Source of the DNA: JBELHR01 sp049607205
Lineage (GTDB): Bacteria; Bacteroidota; Bacteroidia; Flavobacteriales; Flavobacteriaceae
DNA: 64,000 bases
Direction of reading: 5' to 3'
Assembly: GCA_049607205.1 (NCBI GenBank)
Contig: JBMYWH010000001.1
Coordinates: 62,001-126,000, forward strand
The notes below the pieces were generated by a model. That model saw nothing but the letters and a program-made list of their open reading frames with translations. It made no database searches and was not told where the DNA came from. The translations under genes and the position numbers were made by a program. Below, piece after piece: positions 1 through 8,970 of this stretch. Numbering within the stretch: the stretch's first letter is position 1; each line of letters opens with the position of its first letter.

Positions 1-944
1 ATGCCTACGGTTTTAAGATAAGTTTGTAATTCATTTCTTAAACCGTCATGAACCTTTAAGACATACTGATGGAAAACATGGGCAAAAGAATGAGTATTTC
101 TTATAACTGGACATTCTAATTGAGAAAGTTCAGATAATTCCTTAGAATAATAGTCAGCAGCGGTCCTTCTGGCTTCTGCATAATGGTCCAGAGATTTAAG
201 CTTAACATCTAATAAGGCCGCCTGAATGGTGTCTAATCGAGAGTTTATACCAATTTCAGTATAAGTATAACGTTTATACATACCGTGATTGGCCAGGGCT
301 CTTAATTTTCTTGCTAATTCATCATTGTTGGTGAAAATAGCTCCACCATCTCCATAAGCTCCTAGATTTTTACTTGGAAAAAATGAAGTGGTTCCTATGT
401 CACCTACAGTTCCCGCTTTGTGTCGACTCCCATTACTTAAAATAAGATCAGCTCCAAGAGCTTGGGCAGTGTCTTCAATGACAGGGATCTTATGGTGGTT
501 TGCAATGTTGAGGATTTCCTCCATCTGAGCAGCTTGTCCGAAAAGATGAACGGGAATTATGGCTTTTGTTTTAGAGTTAATAGCTCTTTTTAAAGCTTCA
601 ATACTCATATTGAAGTCCTCTGGGTCAACGTCAATTAAAACGGGTTTGAGACCCAATAAGCCTATAACTTCTACTGTTGCTGCAAAAGTAAAATCCGTGG
701 TAATGACTTCATCTCCTTGCTTTAAATTAAGAGACATTAAGGCAAGCTGGAGTGCATCTGTACCATTTCCGCAAGAAACGACATGTTTAACTCCTAGGTA
801 ATTTGCTAAATTGTTTTCAAATTCTTGAACTGCACTTCCTTTGATAAAAGAAGTTTGATCGATTACACTTTGAATCGCTGAATCAATTTCAGGTTTGATT
901 TTTTCATATTGACCCTTTAGGTCAACCATTTGAATCGTTTTCAT
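1..944 (-). CDS. DegT/DnrJ/EryC1/StrS-family PLP-dependent sugar aminotransferase (3' end beyond window)
   Basis: My translation of the minus strand from the ATG at 944 runs open to the left edge, giving about 314 residues; family members are usually 360-400 long, so the C-terminus is missing. The fold-type I aminotransferase features are clear: a glycine-rich SCGNGTDAL segment near residue 58, a DTAQALGA segment near 158, and the PLP lysine in SFFPSKNLGAYGDGGA at about Lys182. The SFFPSKNLG form resembles WbpE/PglE-type enzymes that aminate a keto-sugar nucleotide for surface polysaccharide or glycoprotein glycan synthesis. That substrate is inference from family resemblance. It is transcribed divergently from the acylase gene across an 89-bp gap. 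Confidence 0.85.
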   Translation of the reverse strand, partial: MKTIQMVDLKGQYEKIKPEIDSAIQSVIDQTSFIKGSAVQEFENNLANYLGVKHVVSCGNGTDALQLALMSLNLKQGDEVITTDFTFAATVEVIGLLGLKPVLIDVDPEDFNMSIEALKRAINSKTKAIIPVHLFGQAAQMEEILNIANHHKIPVIEDTAQALGADLILSNGSRHKAGTVGDIGTTSFFPSKNLGAYGDGGAIFTNNDELARKLRALANHGMYKRYTYTEIGINSRLDTIQAALLDVKLKSLDHYAEARRTAADYYSKELSELSQLECPVIRNTHSFAHVFHQYVLKVHDGLRNELQTYLKTVG

Positions 945-1033
945 TGCAGAATATTGAAATGCTAAAGTATTAAAATTTTAAGGGCTCTCAAAAAAAAGGA
1001 GTTTGTTATATTGCATAAAAATTGAAGAATCAG

Positions 1034-3394
1034 ATGAAAAAAATCACCAAATTTTTTATAGGTCTAATAGCACTACTGTTAGTTGGCTATTGGGCAGTGA
1101 GTAGCTATTATAGGCCTCAGTATAGTGGAGATTTAACGCTAGAGGGTTTGTCCGATACAGTTGAGGTATATTACGATCAAATGGGGATACCTCATATCGA
1201 AGCCCAGTCCAATGAGGATGCCTATAAGGCACTTGGTTATGTGCATGCTCAAGATCGTTTGTGGCAAATGGAGCTCATGAGAAGAATAGCACCTGGTAGA
1301 TTAAGTGAGGTTTTGGGCGAAGCCACCGTGGAAACGGATAAGTTTTTTAAGGCTTTGAACTTGGAGCAGTATCATGAGAAGAGTCTTGCTTTTTTAGAAA
1401 AAGATGAGGCTTATTATCAAATGACCATGGCTTATCTTGATGGGGTTAACGAGTTTATTAAATCGGGTCCTACGCCGGTGGAATTTTCAATTCTTGGAAT
1501 AGAAAAAGAAAGCTATACCGTGAAGGATATTTTGAATGTAATTGGCTATATGAGTTTTAGCTTTTCAGATGCTCAAAAAGTAGATCCGTTACTCAGCGCT
1601 ATTCGACAGGATTTAGGGGATGCATACGCCGGAACTCTTGATGGGAGTATAGATCCGAACTCTACTTTGATCCATAATTTCAAACAAGATTTGGCTGTTG
1701 ATTTGAATTATTCAAACCAAGTAGCTCAGATTATGGAAAATCTACCTGTCCCAGCATTTATTGGTTCTAATTCTTGGGTGGTCGGTCCCCAGAAAACAGA
1801 GGAAGGGAAAGTGATTTTTGCTAACGATCCGCATATTGGCTATGCCCAACCTGGGGTGTGGTTTCAAGCACATGTCAAGACAGCAGACTATGAAATGTAT
1901 GGATTTCATCTAGGTTTAGTTCCATTTCCACTTCTAGCACATAATAGATCTTATGCTTATGGTCTAACTATGTTTTTAAATGATGATATGAACTTTTTTG
2001 CTCTTGAACAAGATTCCAATGAGGCCAATACTTATCGCTATGGAGAAGAGATAAAAGAGTTTACTAAGCAATCCCATACTGTTAAAGTTAAAGGAGGGGA
2101 ATCGGTTGATTTCGAAGTAAGACAATCCATCCACGGTCCTGTAATGAATGACTTTTTACCGATTATTGAAACAGATGTTCCAGTGAGCGTCTCTTGGGTT
2201 TATACAGAGAGAGATAATCATCTTTTAGAAGCCTTGTACGGTATCTCTCATGCCGAAAACATGAGTTCATTTAAAGAAGGAGCGAGCTTGATACACGCTC
2301 CAGGGCTTAATGTTATGTATGGTGATGCTCAGGATAACATCGCATGGTGGGCCTCTGCAAAACTTTATAAAATGAAGAATCGAGTATCTACTATGGAGAT
2401 TTTGAATGGGTCAAATGCAGAGGATGATCAATTAACTTGGTTGGATTTTGAAGGTAATCCAATGGCAATAAACCCATCGTGGAATTATGTGTATTCAGCG
2501 AATAATCAGCCAGACTCTATCCATGGAATGTTGTATCCAGGGTATTATCTGCCAGAGGATAGGGCAAAGCGTATTGTTGAGTTATTAGAAGAGGATACGC
2601 TTCAGTCAAGAAGTACTATGGCTAGGATGATTGGGGATGTGACTTCTGCAGTGGCTCCTGGCTTAATTGAATTACTTGTAGAGGCTATGCCAGGCGAACA
2701 ATCCGAGCTTCTGAGTAAATTAGCGGGCTGGAATGGGGCTTTTGATAAGGAGGCTATAGAACCAACCTTGTACACTAAGTTTTACTTTGAATTATTTAAA
2801 AACTCTATGAAAGATGAATTGGGGGAGGCTAAATTTGAAAGCTTTATGAACACTCATTTACAAAAAAGATTTGCAGCGGATTTGTTTTCTAATGCCAATT
2901 CAATTTGGTGGGATGATATTAGTACACCTAATAAAGAATCTCGTGAGGAAATTTTAGTTCTATCATGGGATAAAGCGGTGAACGCCTTAAGGATGCAATT
3001 AGGAGATGATCCTAAACTATGGAAATGGGGAAGTGTGCATCAACTGACTCACGAACATGTAATGAAAGATGTTCCTCTTTTAGGTAGTCTATTGAATGTC
3101 GGTCCTTTTGAAATTTCAGGAGGTAATGAGGTGATCAATAATCAATTGTATAAATTGGATGATTCAGGATTATATCCGGTAAACGCTGGACCAAGTTCTA
3201 GGCGTATTATTGATTTTTCTAATATTGAACAGTCTCTTGGAATGATTCCGACAGGTCAAAGTGGAAATCCTTGGAGCCCTTATTATGACAATACAAAAGA
3301 GTTATTTGTGAATAATGAATTTTACACCATGCTTCTCAATCAAGAGCAAATTCACAGAGAATCAACCTTACTAGTGTTAAATCCTAAAAACTAA
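1034..3394 (+). CDS. Penicillin acylase family Ntn-hydrolase (secreted or membrane-anchored)
   Basis: This 786-residue protein has the penicillin G acylase family layout. An N-terminal hydrophobic segment (about residues 7-25) suggests export. The alpha-chain signature includes GIPHIEAQSNEDAYKALGY and HAQDRLWQME. The autoproteolysis site and nucleophile lie in GSNSW, with Ser about 245, and the beta chain begins there. NDPHIGY follows, as in the family. Members cleave amide bonds in beta-lactams or acyl-homoserine lactones; the substrate cannot be read from sequence. A TTG lies in frame at 1022, but ATG at 1034 is the more likely start because it directly precedes the basic KKITK and the hydrophobic core. 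The gene overlaps the convergent nitroreductase gene by 4 bp at its 3' end. Confidence 0.88.
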   Translation: MKKITKFFIGLIALLLVGYWAVSSYYRPQYSGDLTLEGLSDTVEVYYDQMGIPHIEAQSNEDAYKALGYVHAQDRLWQMELMRRIAPGRLSEVLGEATVETDKFFKALNLEQYHEKSLAFLEKDEAYYQMTMAYLDGVNEFIKSGPTPVEFSILGIEKESYTVKDILNVIGYMSFSFSDAQKVDPLLSAIRQDLGDAYAGTLDGSIDPNSTLIHNFKQDLAVDLNYSNQVAQIMENLPVPAFIGSNSWVVGPQKTEEGKVIFANDPHIGYAQPGVWFQAHVKTADYEMYGFHLGLVPFPLLAHNRSYAYGLTMFLNDDMNFFALEQDSNEANTYRYGEEIKEFTKQSHTVKVKGGESVDFEVRQSIHGPVMNDFLPIIETDVPVSVSWVYTERDNHLLEALYGISHAENMSSFKEGASLIHAPGLNVMYGDAQDNIAWWASAKLYKMKNRVSTMEILNGSNAEDDQLTWLDFEGNPMAINPSWNYVYSANNQPDSIHGMLYPGYYLPEDRAKRIVELLEEDTLQSRSTMARMIGDVTSAVAPGLIELLVEAMPGEQSELLSKLAGWNGAFDKEAIEPTLYTKFYFELFKNSMKDELGEAKFESFMNTHLQKRFAADLFSNANSIWWDDISTPNKESREEILVLSWDKAVNALRMQLGDDPKLWKWGSVHQLTHEHVMKDVPLLGSLLNVGPFEISGGNEVINNQLYKLDDSGLYPVNAGPSSRRIIDFSNIEQSLGMIPTGQSGNPWSPYYDNTKELFVNNEFYTMLLNQEQIHRESTLLVLNPKN

Positions 3395-4110
3395 ATTTCT
3401 CTATATACATTTTGAAATGGAATTCTAAAGCGGGGCCTCATGGCTCCGTTTTCTGTTCCAACTCCACAAGAGATTACCATATTGATTTCTGCTCCATAGG
3501 GTAAGCCTAGCATACGTTTTACTCTTAGGCTATCAATTCCCTCCATAGGACAGGTCGCATAGCCTTTATCTACCATTGCAAGCATAAAAGTCTGAGCCGC
3601 TAAAGCCGTGCTCTTATGGCTTACTACTCTGATATCGTTATGGGTAAGTTCCCTATATACCGGTCTAAAAATGCCCAGAATACTAAAGAAACTATACTTG
3701 AGATAGCCGAAGAGTCTATAGAAATCTCCATAGGTGATCGGCAAGAGTTTTCTGAAGTAGTCAATAGTAAATTTTTCTCTTTTACTGTAATCACTAGCAG
3801 GTTTGTCATATAGTTTTTCTAAAAAAGAAGCATTGGCTTGACATCTTTGACGCCATAGGTCCTTTCGAGTCACTATAACAACCATTTGTTTGGCTGTTTT
3901 TGCCGTAATCTGATTGAAACAGTATTTTCTCAGTTCTTCTAATTTCTCAGGGTTTGTAATATGATAGAACTCCCAGAGTTGAAGATTACTTGAAGAAGGT
4001 GCAAGAGTGGCTTGCTCAATACATTCACGAACTATATTACTGTCAATTTCTTTTTCAGGGTCAAAAAGGCGCATGGCCCTTCTGGTATTTAGTATTTCTT
4101 TAAATGTCAT
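3391..4110 (-). CDS. Nitroreductase-family flavoprotein
   Basis: The 239-residue product starts with the nitroreductase pattern TRRAMRLFDPEKEI followed by ATLAPSSSNLQLWEF, the FMN-phosphate and ribityl contact region. A later segment, THNDIRVVSHKSTALAAQTFMLAM...GYATCPMEG, matches the dimer/FMN domain. The family reduces nitro compounds, quinones or flavins with NAD(P)H; the natural substrate is not evident. It is the last gene of an apparent leuA-leuB-nitroreductase operon: its ATG overlaps the leuB stop by 4 bp (ATGA), which suggests translational coupling. A middle insertion (about residues 100-150, rich in aromatic and basic residues) makes it somewhat longer than minimal nitroreductases. 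Confidence 0.82.
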   Translation of the reverse strand: MTFKEILNTRRAMRLFDPEKEIDSNIVRECIEQATLAPSSSNLQLWEFYHITNPEKLEELRKYCFNQITAKTAKQMVVIVTRKDLWRQRCQANASFLEKLYDKPASDYSKREKFTIDYFRKLLPITYGDFYRLFGYLKYSFFSILGIFRPVYRELTHNDIRVVSHKSTALAAQTFMLAMVDKGYATCPMEGIDSLRVKRMLGLPYGAEINMVISCGVGTENGAMRPRFRIPFQNVYREI

Positions 4111-5222
4111 ATAATTGTGGATTGGCCAAAAGTCATATTTTCACGACTGCCCAAGTCTGTGTTTTCTTCAAGTATATAATTACAGATGAAATTACCCACA
4201 TTAGCAGTAGAGTAATTATCGATAGGATTTAAATCTTGGGTACAAAGATTCATATTGATCGATAAGTCTATGGCTTGTCTTATTAATGAGGCTTCCTGAT
4301 GAAGTTTAAAATGTTCTAAAAGCATGGCAGTAGATAAAATACTTCCCAGGGGGTTTGCTATGTTTTTTCCAGCTGCACTTGGATAAGAACCATGAGTAGG
4401 TTCAAAGAGGGCAGCACTATCTCCGATAGAAGCAGAGGCTAGTAAACCAATGGATCCCGCGATCATAGCTCCTTGCCCAGAGAGTATGTCTCCAAACATG
4501 TTTTCGGTCAAGATAACATCGAATTCCTTAGGGTTTTGAATTAAGCGCATTGCCGCGTTGTCGATATACATAAAGTCTAATTCAACCTCAGGGAAATCTT
4601 TAGATAATTCTAGAACCGTTTGTCTCCATAATTTTGATGTAGCAAGAACATTAGACTTGTCCACTAAGGTTAAGTGTTTTTTTCGTTCCGAAGCGGCCTT
4701 AAAGGCTGCAATGGCTATCCTTGAAATTTCCTCTGGAGAATAAGCACAGATGTCCATGGCCTTCTGATTCTCTTTGTATTCTTCTTTTGGACTGTAATAT
4801 ATTCCTCCAGTTAACTCTCTAAAGATTACAAAATCTACTCCGCGAATCACTTCTTGTTTCAGTGTGGAACAATGCAATAGGGCGTTGTAAGTTTTTATAG
4901 GGCGTATGTTTGTATGAAGTCCCAGAATTCGCCTTAAGTTTAAAATCCCTTGTTCAGGACGCATTAGCGCTGTTGGGTCCGTTGCAAATTTGGGATCTCC
5001 ACAGGCACCATATAAAATAGCATCGGAATGATAACATATATCAACAGTCTCATCAGGAAGTGGAGTGCCATAATGTTCCATGGCATCTGCGCCAATAGCC
5101 CCTCTTGTGAAGGTAAATTTATGATTGAACTTTTGTTCAATTGCGGCAAGAACTTTCAAAGATTGGTTTGTAATCTCTGGTCCAATACCATCTCCTGGTA
5201 AGACTGCGATTTTTAATTCCAT
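4107..5222 (-). CDS. leuB: 3-isopropylmalate dehydrogenase
   Basis: The 371-residue protein catalyses NAD-dependent oxidative decarboxylation of 3-isopropylmalate, the third step of leucine synthesis. Visible motifs are the N-terminal LPGDGIGPE, the substrate loop RPEQGILNLRR (about 88-98), FRELTGGIYY (about 135-144), the catalytic lysine region VDKSNVL, the metal-binding MFGDILSG and the NAD-binding EPTHGSYP. Length is normal. It begins one base after the leuA stop and overlaps the following nitroreductase gene, so the three genes are probably co-transcribed. Isocitrate dehydrogenase is excluded by the leucine-type RPEQGILNLRR loop and the leuA neighbour. leuC and leuD are not in the window. 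Confidence 0.95.
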   Translation of the reverse strand: MELKIAVLPGDGIGPEITNQSLKVLAAIEQKFNHKFTFTRGAIGADAMEHYGTPLPDETVDICYHSDAILYGACGDPKFATDPTALMRPEQGILNLRRILGLHTNIRPIKTYNALLHCSTLKQEVIRGVDFVIFRELTGGIYYSPKEEYKENQKAMDICAYSPEEISRIAIAAFKAASERKKHLTLVDKSNVLATSKLWRQTVLELSKDFPEVELDFMYIDNAAMRLIQNPKEFDVILTENMFGDILSGQGAMIAGSIGLLASASIGDSAALFEPTHGSYPSAAGKNIANPLGSILSTAMLLEHFKLHQEASLIRQAIDLSINMNLCTQDLNPIDNYSTANVGNFICNYILEENTDLGSRENMTFGQSTII

Positions 5223-6389
5223 TTATGCTGACATTTGGATTCCTGTACTTTTCATTAATTCATGAATGTCTGTATCGACTACTTCTTTCTTTCGATCTGC
5301 ATACTTCAAAAACTCTGGATAGACATTGTCTAATTGAAGTTTTGAAATTTCATAACCGATTTGTTTAGCTCTATGAGCTAATGCAGCTCTTCCACTACGA
5401 GCTGTTAAGATAATAGAAGTTGCCGAGACTCCTACATCAGCAGGGTCCATAATTTCATAAGTTTCTCTATTTTTTATCACACCGTCTTGATGAATTCCAG
5501 AACTATGAGCAAAAGCATTTTCACCGATTACGGCTTTATTTGCTTGTACAAACATACCCATATGTTCTTGAACCAATTGAGAAGTGTCATAGAGTAGTGA
5601 GGTGTTAATTCCTGTGTCGAGATTCAATGAAGGATGTTGCTTCATAATCATGACAACCTCTTCAAGTGCTGTGTTTCCAGCTCTTTCTCCGATTCCATTG
5701 ATAGTACATTCAATTTGACGTGCTCCATTGGAAATTCCAGCGATGGAATTTGCCGTAGCCAGGCCTAAATCATTGTGACAATGTACCGATAGAGTGACTC
5801 CATCAACGCCTTTTACATTTTCTTTTAAGTATTTAATCTTCTCTCCGTATTGAGAGGGTAGACAGTATCCAGTAGTGTCAGGTATATTAAGTACGGTGGC
5901 TCCTGCTTTGATAGCGGCCTCACATACTCGTGCTAAATATTCATTATCTGTTCTACCTGCATCTTCAGCATAAAACTCTACATCTTCTACAAAGCTTTTC
6001 GCATATTTAACGGCTTCATAAGCACGCTCAATGATTTTCTCAGGAGTTGAGTTAAATTTAAATTTGATATGAGATTCGGAAGTTCCGATACCTGTATGAA
6101 TTCTAGGACGTTTTGCATATTTCAGGGCTTGAGCGGCCACTTCTATGTCGTTGCGATGTGCTCTGGTAAGACCACAAACCGTCGCATGTTTTACAAGTTT
6201 AGCAATCTCCGAGACACTTTGGAAGTCTCCTGGACTCGATACTGGAAATCCAGCTTCAATAACATCAACACCCAGCAGATCCAGTCGCTCGGCAATCACT
6301 AACTTTTGTTGTGTATTTAATTTGCATCCTGGGACCTGTTCTCCATCACGTAAAGTGGTGTCAAATATTTGAACTCGATTGGTACTCAT
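5223..6389 (-). CDS. leuA: 2-isopropylmalate synthase, short form lacking the leucine-regulatory domain
   Basis: The 388-residue protein condenses acetyl-CoA with 2-ketoisovalerate. The catalytic TIM-barrel motifs are present: DTTLRDGEQVPGC near the N-terminus, the metal ligands in SVHCHNDLGLAT (about 202-213), and NGIGERAGNTALEE. FAHSSGIHQDG marks the accessory segment. Classical LeuA is about 500 residues or more with a C-terminal allosteric domain; this protein stops at about the end of the catalytic and linker regions. Feedback by leucine is therefore doubtful (inference). Homocitrate or citramalate synthase are structural relatives, but the immediately following leuB supports the leucine role. 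A TAAATTTG -7-like box lies 28 bp upstream on the minus strand. Confidence 0.88.
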   Translation of the reverse strand: MSTNRVQIFDTTLRDGEQVPGCKLNTQQKLVIAERLDLLGVDVIEAGFPVSSPGDFQSVSEIAKLVKHATVCGLTRAHRNDIEVAAQALKYAKRPRIHTGIGTSESHIKFKFNSTPEKIIERAYEAVKYAKSFVEDVEFYAEDAGRTDNEYLARVCEAAIKAGATVLNIPDTTGYCLPSQYGEKIKYLKENVKGVDGVTLSVHCHNDLGLATANSIAGISNGARQIECTINGIGERAGNTALEEVVMIMKQHPSLNLDTGINTSLLYDTSQLVQEHMGMFVQANKAVIGENAFAHSSGIHQDGVIKNRETYEIMDPADVGVSATSIILTARSGRAALAHRAKQIGYEISKLQLDNVYPEFLKYADRKKEVVDTDIHELMKSTGIQMSA

Positions 6390-6416
6390 TTTTGTGTAGT
6401 TTAATCATTTGTTTCT

Positions 6417-6424
6417 CAAATTTA
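6417..6424 (-). promoter_or_regulatory. Candidate -7 element of the leuA operon
   Basis: Read on the minus strand this is TAAATTTG, an exact match to the Bacteroidota -7 consensus TAnnTTTG, placed so that transcription would begin about 20 nt before the leuA ATG. No TTG was found at the expected -33 position, so the call is tentative. Confidence 0.35.
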
Positions 6425-6534
6425 CTTTAGGAGTTTTTTAAAAAAACCTTAATTTCGTAGCAGCGCTTGTGTTCAATCGGACGCTATAGTAGTTAAAATC
6501 TTGATTTCCAATTAATTAAACCTGTATTTTTACG

Positions 6535-8073
6535 ATGGCTATTGAAGGTAAAGAACCCTTGTTTCAGTTGATAAAATCTCTTTCTAAGAGTGAAAAGCGA
6601 CAGTTTAAGCTGTATGTGGGGAGATTAGAGGTGAATTCAAATGCTAATTTCTTAGCCTTGTTTAATGTTATTGAGAAGATGGAAGTCTATGATGAAAAGG
6701 TGATTTTATCAAAAACGAAAATTATCAAAAGACAGTTGTCCAATGCAAAAGCACATTTGTATAAACAGATTTTGATTAGTTTGCGCTTAAGTCCACTTCA
6801 TAAAAATACGAGATCTACCATTAGGGAGCAGTTAGATTTTGCTTCAATTCTATATAATAAAGGACTTTATAAACAAAGCCTAAAGGTGCTGGATAAAGCC
6901 AAGAATTTATCCCTCAATCACGATGAGCTTAACTTGGCTTATGAAATTGTAGAAATGGAGAAAATTATTGAGTCTCAATATATTACTCGAAGTCTTAATA
7001 ACCGTGCAGATTTGCTCTCGATTCAGGCAAAAGAATTATCGATAAGAAATGTATTTACCTCAAAAATGTCCAATGTTTCTTTGCAGTTATATAGTCTTTT
7101 TTTAAAAGAAGGTTATGCAAAGAATGATGTGGATCAAAAAAGGGTGAATGATTATTTCGAGGCAAGGATGCCCGTGTTTGATCATTCCGAATTGGGTTTT
7201 AGAGAGCGCTTGTTTTATTATCAGGCCTGTTTATGGAGGGCTTTAATTGTTCAAGATTTTAAAAATAGTTATAGGTTTTCGCGCAAGTGGGTGGATTTAT
7301 TTGATGAAAAGCCTCAGATGAAAAAACTCAATCCTGTCTTTTATCTAAAGGGAGTCAATTATCTTTTAGAAAGTATGTTTTATTTGCGACATCCTAAATT
7401 TGAGGACGTTCTTGCACAGTTGTTCGAAGATAATGAAGGTGAAAGTTTTTTTGTCAACGATAATACCAAGTCTCAAGCATTTTTATACGCCTATCAACAT
7501 AAGATCAATAGTTATTTTATGAAAGGCGAATTTACCCAAGGTTTGGAGGTGGTTCCAGAATTACTTACACAGATTGAACGTTATAAGGGGGTAGTTGATG
7601 AGCATCATATTATGGTGTTCTATTATAAGATCGCTTGTATGTATTTTGGCTCAGGGGATAATGAGAATTGTATTGTGTTTTTAAATAAAATTATCTCAAA
7701 TAAAGACCTCAAGGCTAGAGAGGATTTACTTTGTTTTGCTAGAGTATTAAATTTAGTATCTCACTATGAAGCAGGGTTGGATGAAAATATCGAAGACTTA
7801 ATTAAATCGACCTATCAGTTTTTGATTAAAATGAATGAAATGCATCAAGTTCAACGACTTATGATTGCCTTTTTGAAAAATTTAAATAATTTATATCCGC
7901 GAGAACTAAAGAATGCCTTCAAGGATCTTTATGAGAAACTTTTGCCGCTTCGATCTCATCCATACGAAGGAAGGGCTTTCTTGTATTTAGATATATTAGC
8001 TTGGTTGGAGAGCCATATTCATGGAATCCCTGTTGAGCAGGTGGTTAAATCAAAGATAAAGGCTCGTGGCTAA
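6535..8073 (+). CDS. Conserved protein of unknown function, helical-repeat-like
   Basis: I recognise this 512-residue protein only as a type common in Flavobacteriales, without an assigned function. It lacks a signal peptide and membrane segments, so it is probably cytoplasmic. The sequence is almost entirely amphipathic helices rich in Lys, Leu, Phe and Tyr. It begins with LFQLIKSLSKSEKRQFKLYV. Pairs of helices such as LDFASILYNKGLYKQSLKVLDKAKNL resemble TPR-like repeats. The opening SLSKSEKRQFKLY might be a basic binding helix; that is speculation. The gene is followed with an 8-bp overlap by a TruA-like pseudouridine synthase, suggesting coupled translation and possibly an RNA-related role. 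Confidence 0.75.
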   Translation: MAIEGKEPLFQLIKSLSKSEKRQFKLYVGRLEVNSNANFLALFNVIEKMEVYDEKVILSKTKIIKRQLSNAKAHLYKQILISLRLSPLHKNTRSTIREQLDFASILYNKGLYKQSLKVLDKAKNLSLNHDELNLAYEIVEMEKIIESQYITRSLNNRADLLSIQAKELSIRNVFTSKMSNVSLQLYSLFLKEGYAKNDVDQKRVNDYFEARMPVFDHSELGFRERLFYYQACLWRALIVQDFKNSYRFSRKWVDLFDEKPQMKKLNPVFYLKGVNYLLESMFYLRHPKFEDVLAQLFEDNEGESFFVNDNTKSQAFLYAYQHKINSYFMKGEFTQGLEVVPELLTQIERYKGVVDEHHIMVFYYKIACMYFGSGDNENCIVFLNKIISNKDLKAREDLLCFARVLNLVSHYEAGLDENIEDLIKSTYQFLIKMNEMHQVQRLMIAFLKNLNNLYPRELKNAFKDLYEKLLPLRSHPYEGRAFLYLDILAWLESHIHGIPVEQVVKSKIKARG

Positions 8074-8824
8074 GTATAAATATCGATATCGTCTTGAGCT
8101 TCAGTTTCTTGGATTCAGATATTCTGGATGGCAACATCATCCGGATCAGAATACGGTGCAAGGACGCTTAGATAAGACTTTGAGGTTTGTTTTTAAACAT
8201 GAGAATTTCACCACCTTTGGTCAAGGTAGAACAGATGCTAAGGTGTCAGCAGAACAATTCTATGTTCTATTGTTAACTAAACTTCCAGTCTCTGAACTTT
8301 TTTTTGATGAAATGAACTCCAATCTTCCTAATGATATGGCTTTATTAGATTTCCAAGCCATGGAAGAGAATTACGATTTAATGGGAGACGTCGCAAAGAA
8401 GACTTATTCTTATCGTTTTTCTTTTGGTAAAACTAAGGAAGTCTTCAAAGCAGCCACGGTTCAGTATTTTAAATGGGACCTTGATTTAGAGGTCATAAGT
8501 AAAGGTGTAGACTTGTTGAATAAGACTGAGGACTTCACCTGTTTCACGGTAAAGGAAAATAGAGGCAAGGATAATCGACGTTCTGTTTTAATCAGTCACA
8601 TAATTGAAGAATCTCCTGGTATATATCGATTGGACTTTACTGCTAGCGGATTCTTGCGTTATCAAATCCGTTTAATGATGGGAGCACTTATTCTGTTGTC
8701 TAGAAATGAAATGGTGGAAGATGATTTTATAAGACTCACTCAAGGAGGGCCAGGTTTGGTTAAATACATTGCAGGAGGCTCTGGTTTATGCCTTACAAAG
8801 GTAGCCTTAAAATCTTTATTATAG
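8066..8824 (+). CDS. TruA-family tRNA pseudouridine synthase
   Basis: The 252-residue protein has the TruA fold signatures: LQFLGFRYSGWQHHPDQNTVQGRLD at the N-terminus, the catalytic aspartate in GRTDAKVSA (about residues 54-62) and KKTYSYRF after it. The C-terminal SGFLRYQIRLMMGAL aligns with the usual conserved arginine region. TruA isomerises uridines 38-40 of tRNA anticodon stems. The catalytic loop differs from the usual GRTDAGVHA at two positions (Gly to Lys, His to Ser), so this may be a paralogue with altered substrate rather than the main TruA. The start is a GTG at 8066, overlapping the upstream gene by 8 bp; no ATG lies nearby in frame. Confidence 0.8.
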   Translation: MAKYKYRYRLELQFLGFRYSGWQHHPDQNTVQGRLDKTLRFVFKHENFTTFGQGRTDAKVSAEQFYVLLLTKLPVSELFFDEMNSNLPNDMALLDFQAMEENYDLMGDVAKKTYSYRFSFGKTKEVFKAATVQYFKWDLDLEVISKGVDLLNKTEDFTCFTVKENRGKDNRRSVLISHIIEESPGIYRLDFTASGFLRYQIRLMMGALILLSRNEMVEDDFIRLTQGGPGLVKYIAGGSGLCLTKVALKSLL

Positions 8825-8970
8825 TCCTTAGTGTTGTATTTGAGAACTGTATAAACAATTAGAAATCAGTATCTTACGATTAATTTATTTTGCTTTGGGG
8901 ACTGTAAATGATTCTAAAATTTCATTTTAACACTTTTCGGATACTTTAATTTTGTTAGGGAACACTAGAA

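Noticed and set aside
559..801. Plus-strand 80-codon frame
   Set aside because: It lies antisense within the DegT-family aminotransferase gene, whose motifs are clear on the minus strand.
1022..1033. TTG start of the penicillin acylase gene
   Set aside because: The ATG four codons later is the better start for a signal/anchor sequence, and TTG would add only KNQ before it.
8947..8954. ilvD promoter at TAATTTTG
   Set aside because: The -7 box is exact, but no TTG lies 17-23 bp upstream and the leader would be only about 10 nt; mentioned under ilvD but not listed as a promoter.
8825..8970. Attenuator or leader peptide before the ilv operon
   Set aside because: No short frame rich in Ile/Val/Leu codons and no alternative hairpins with a T-run were found.
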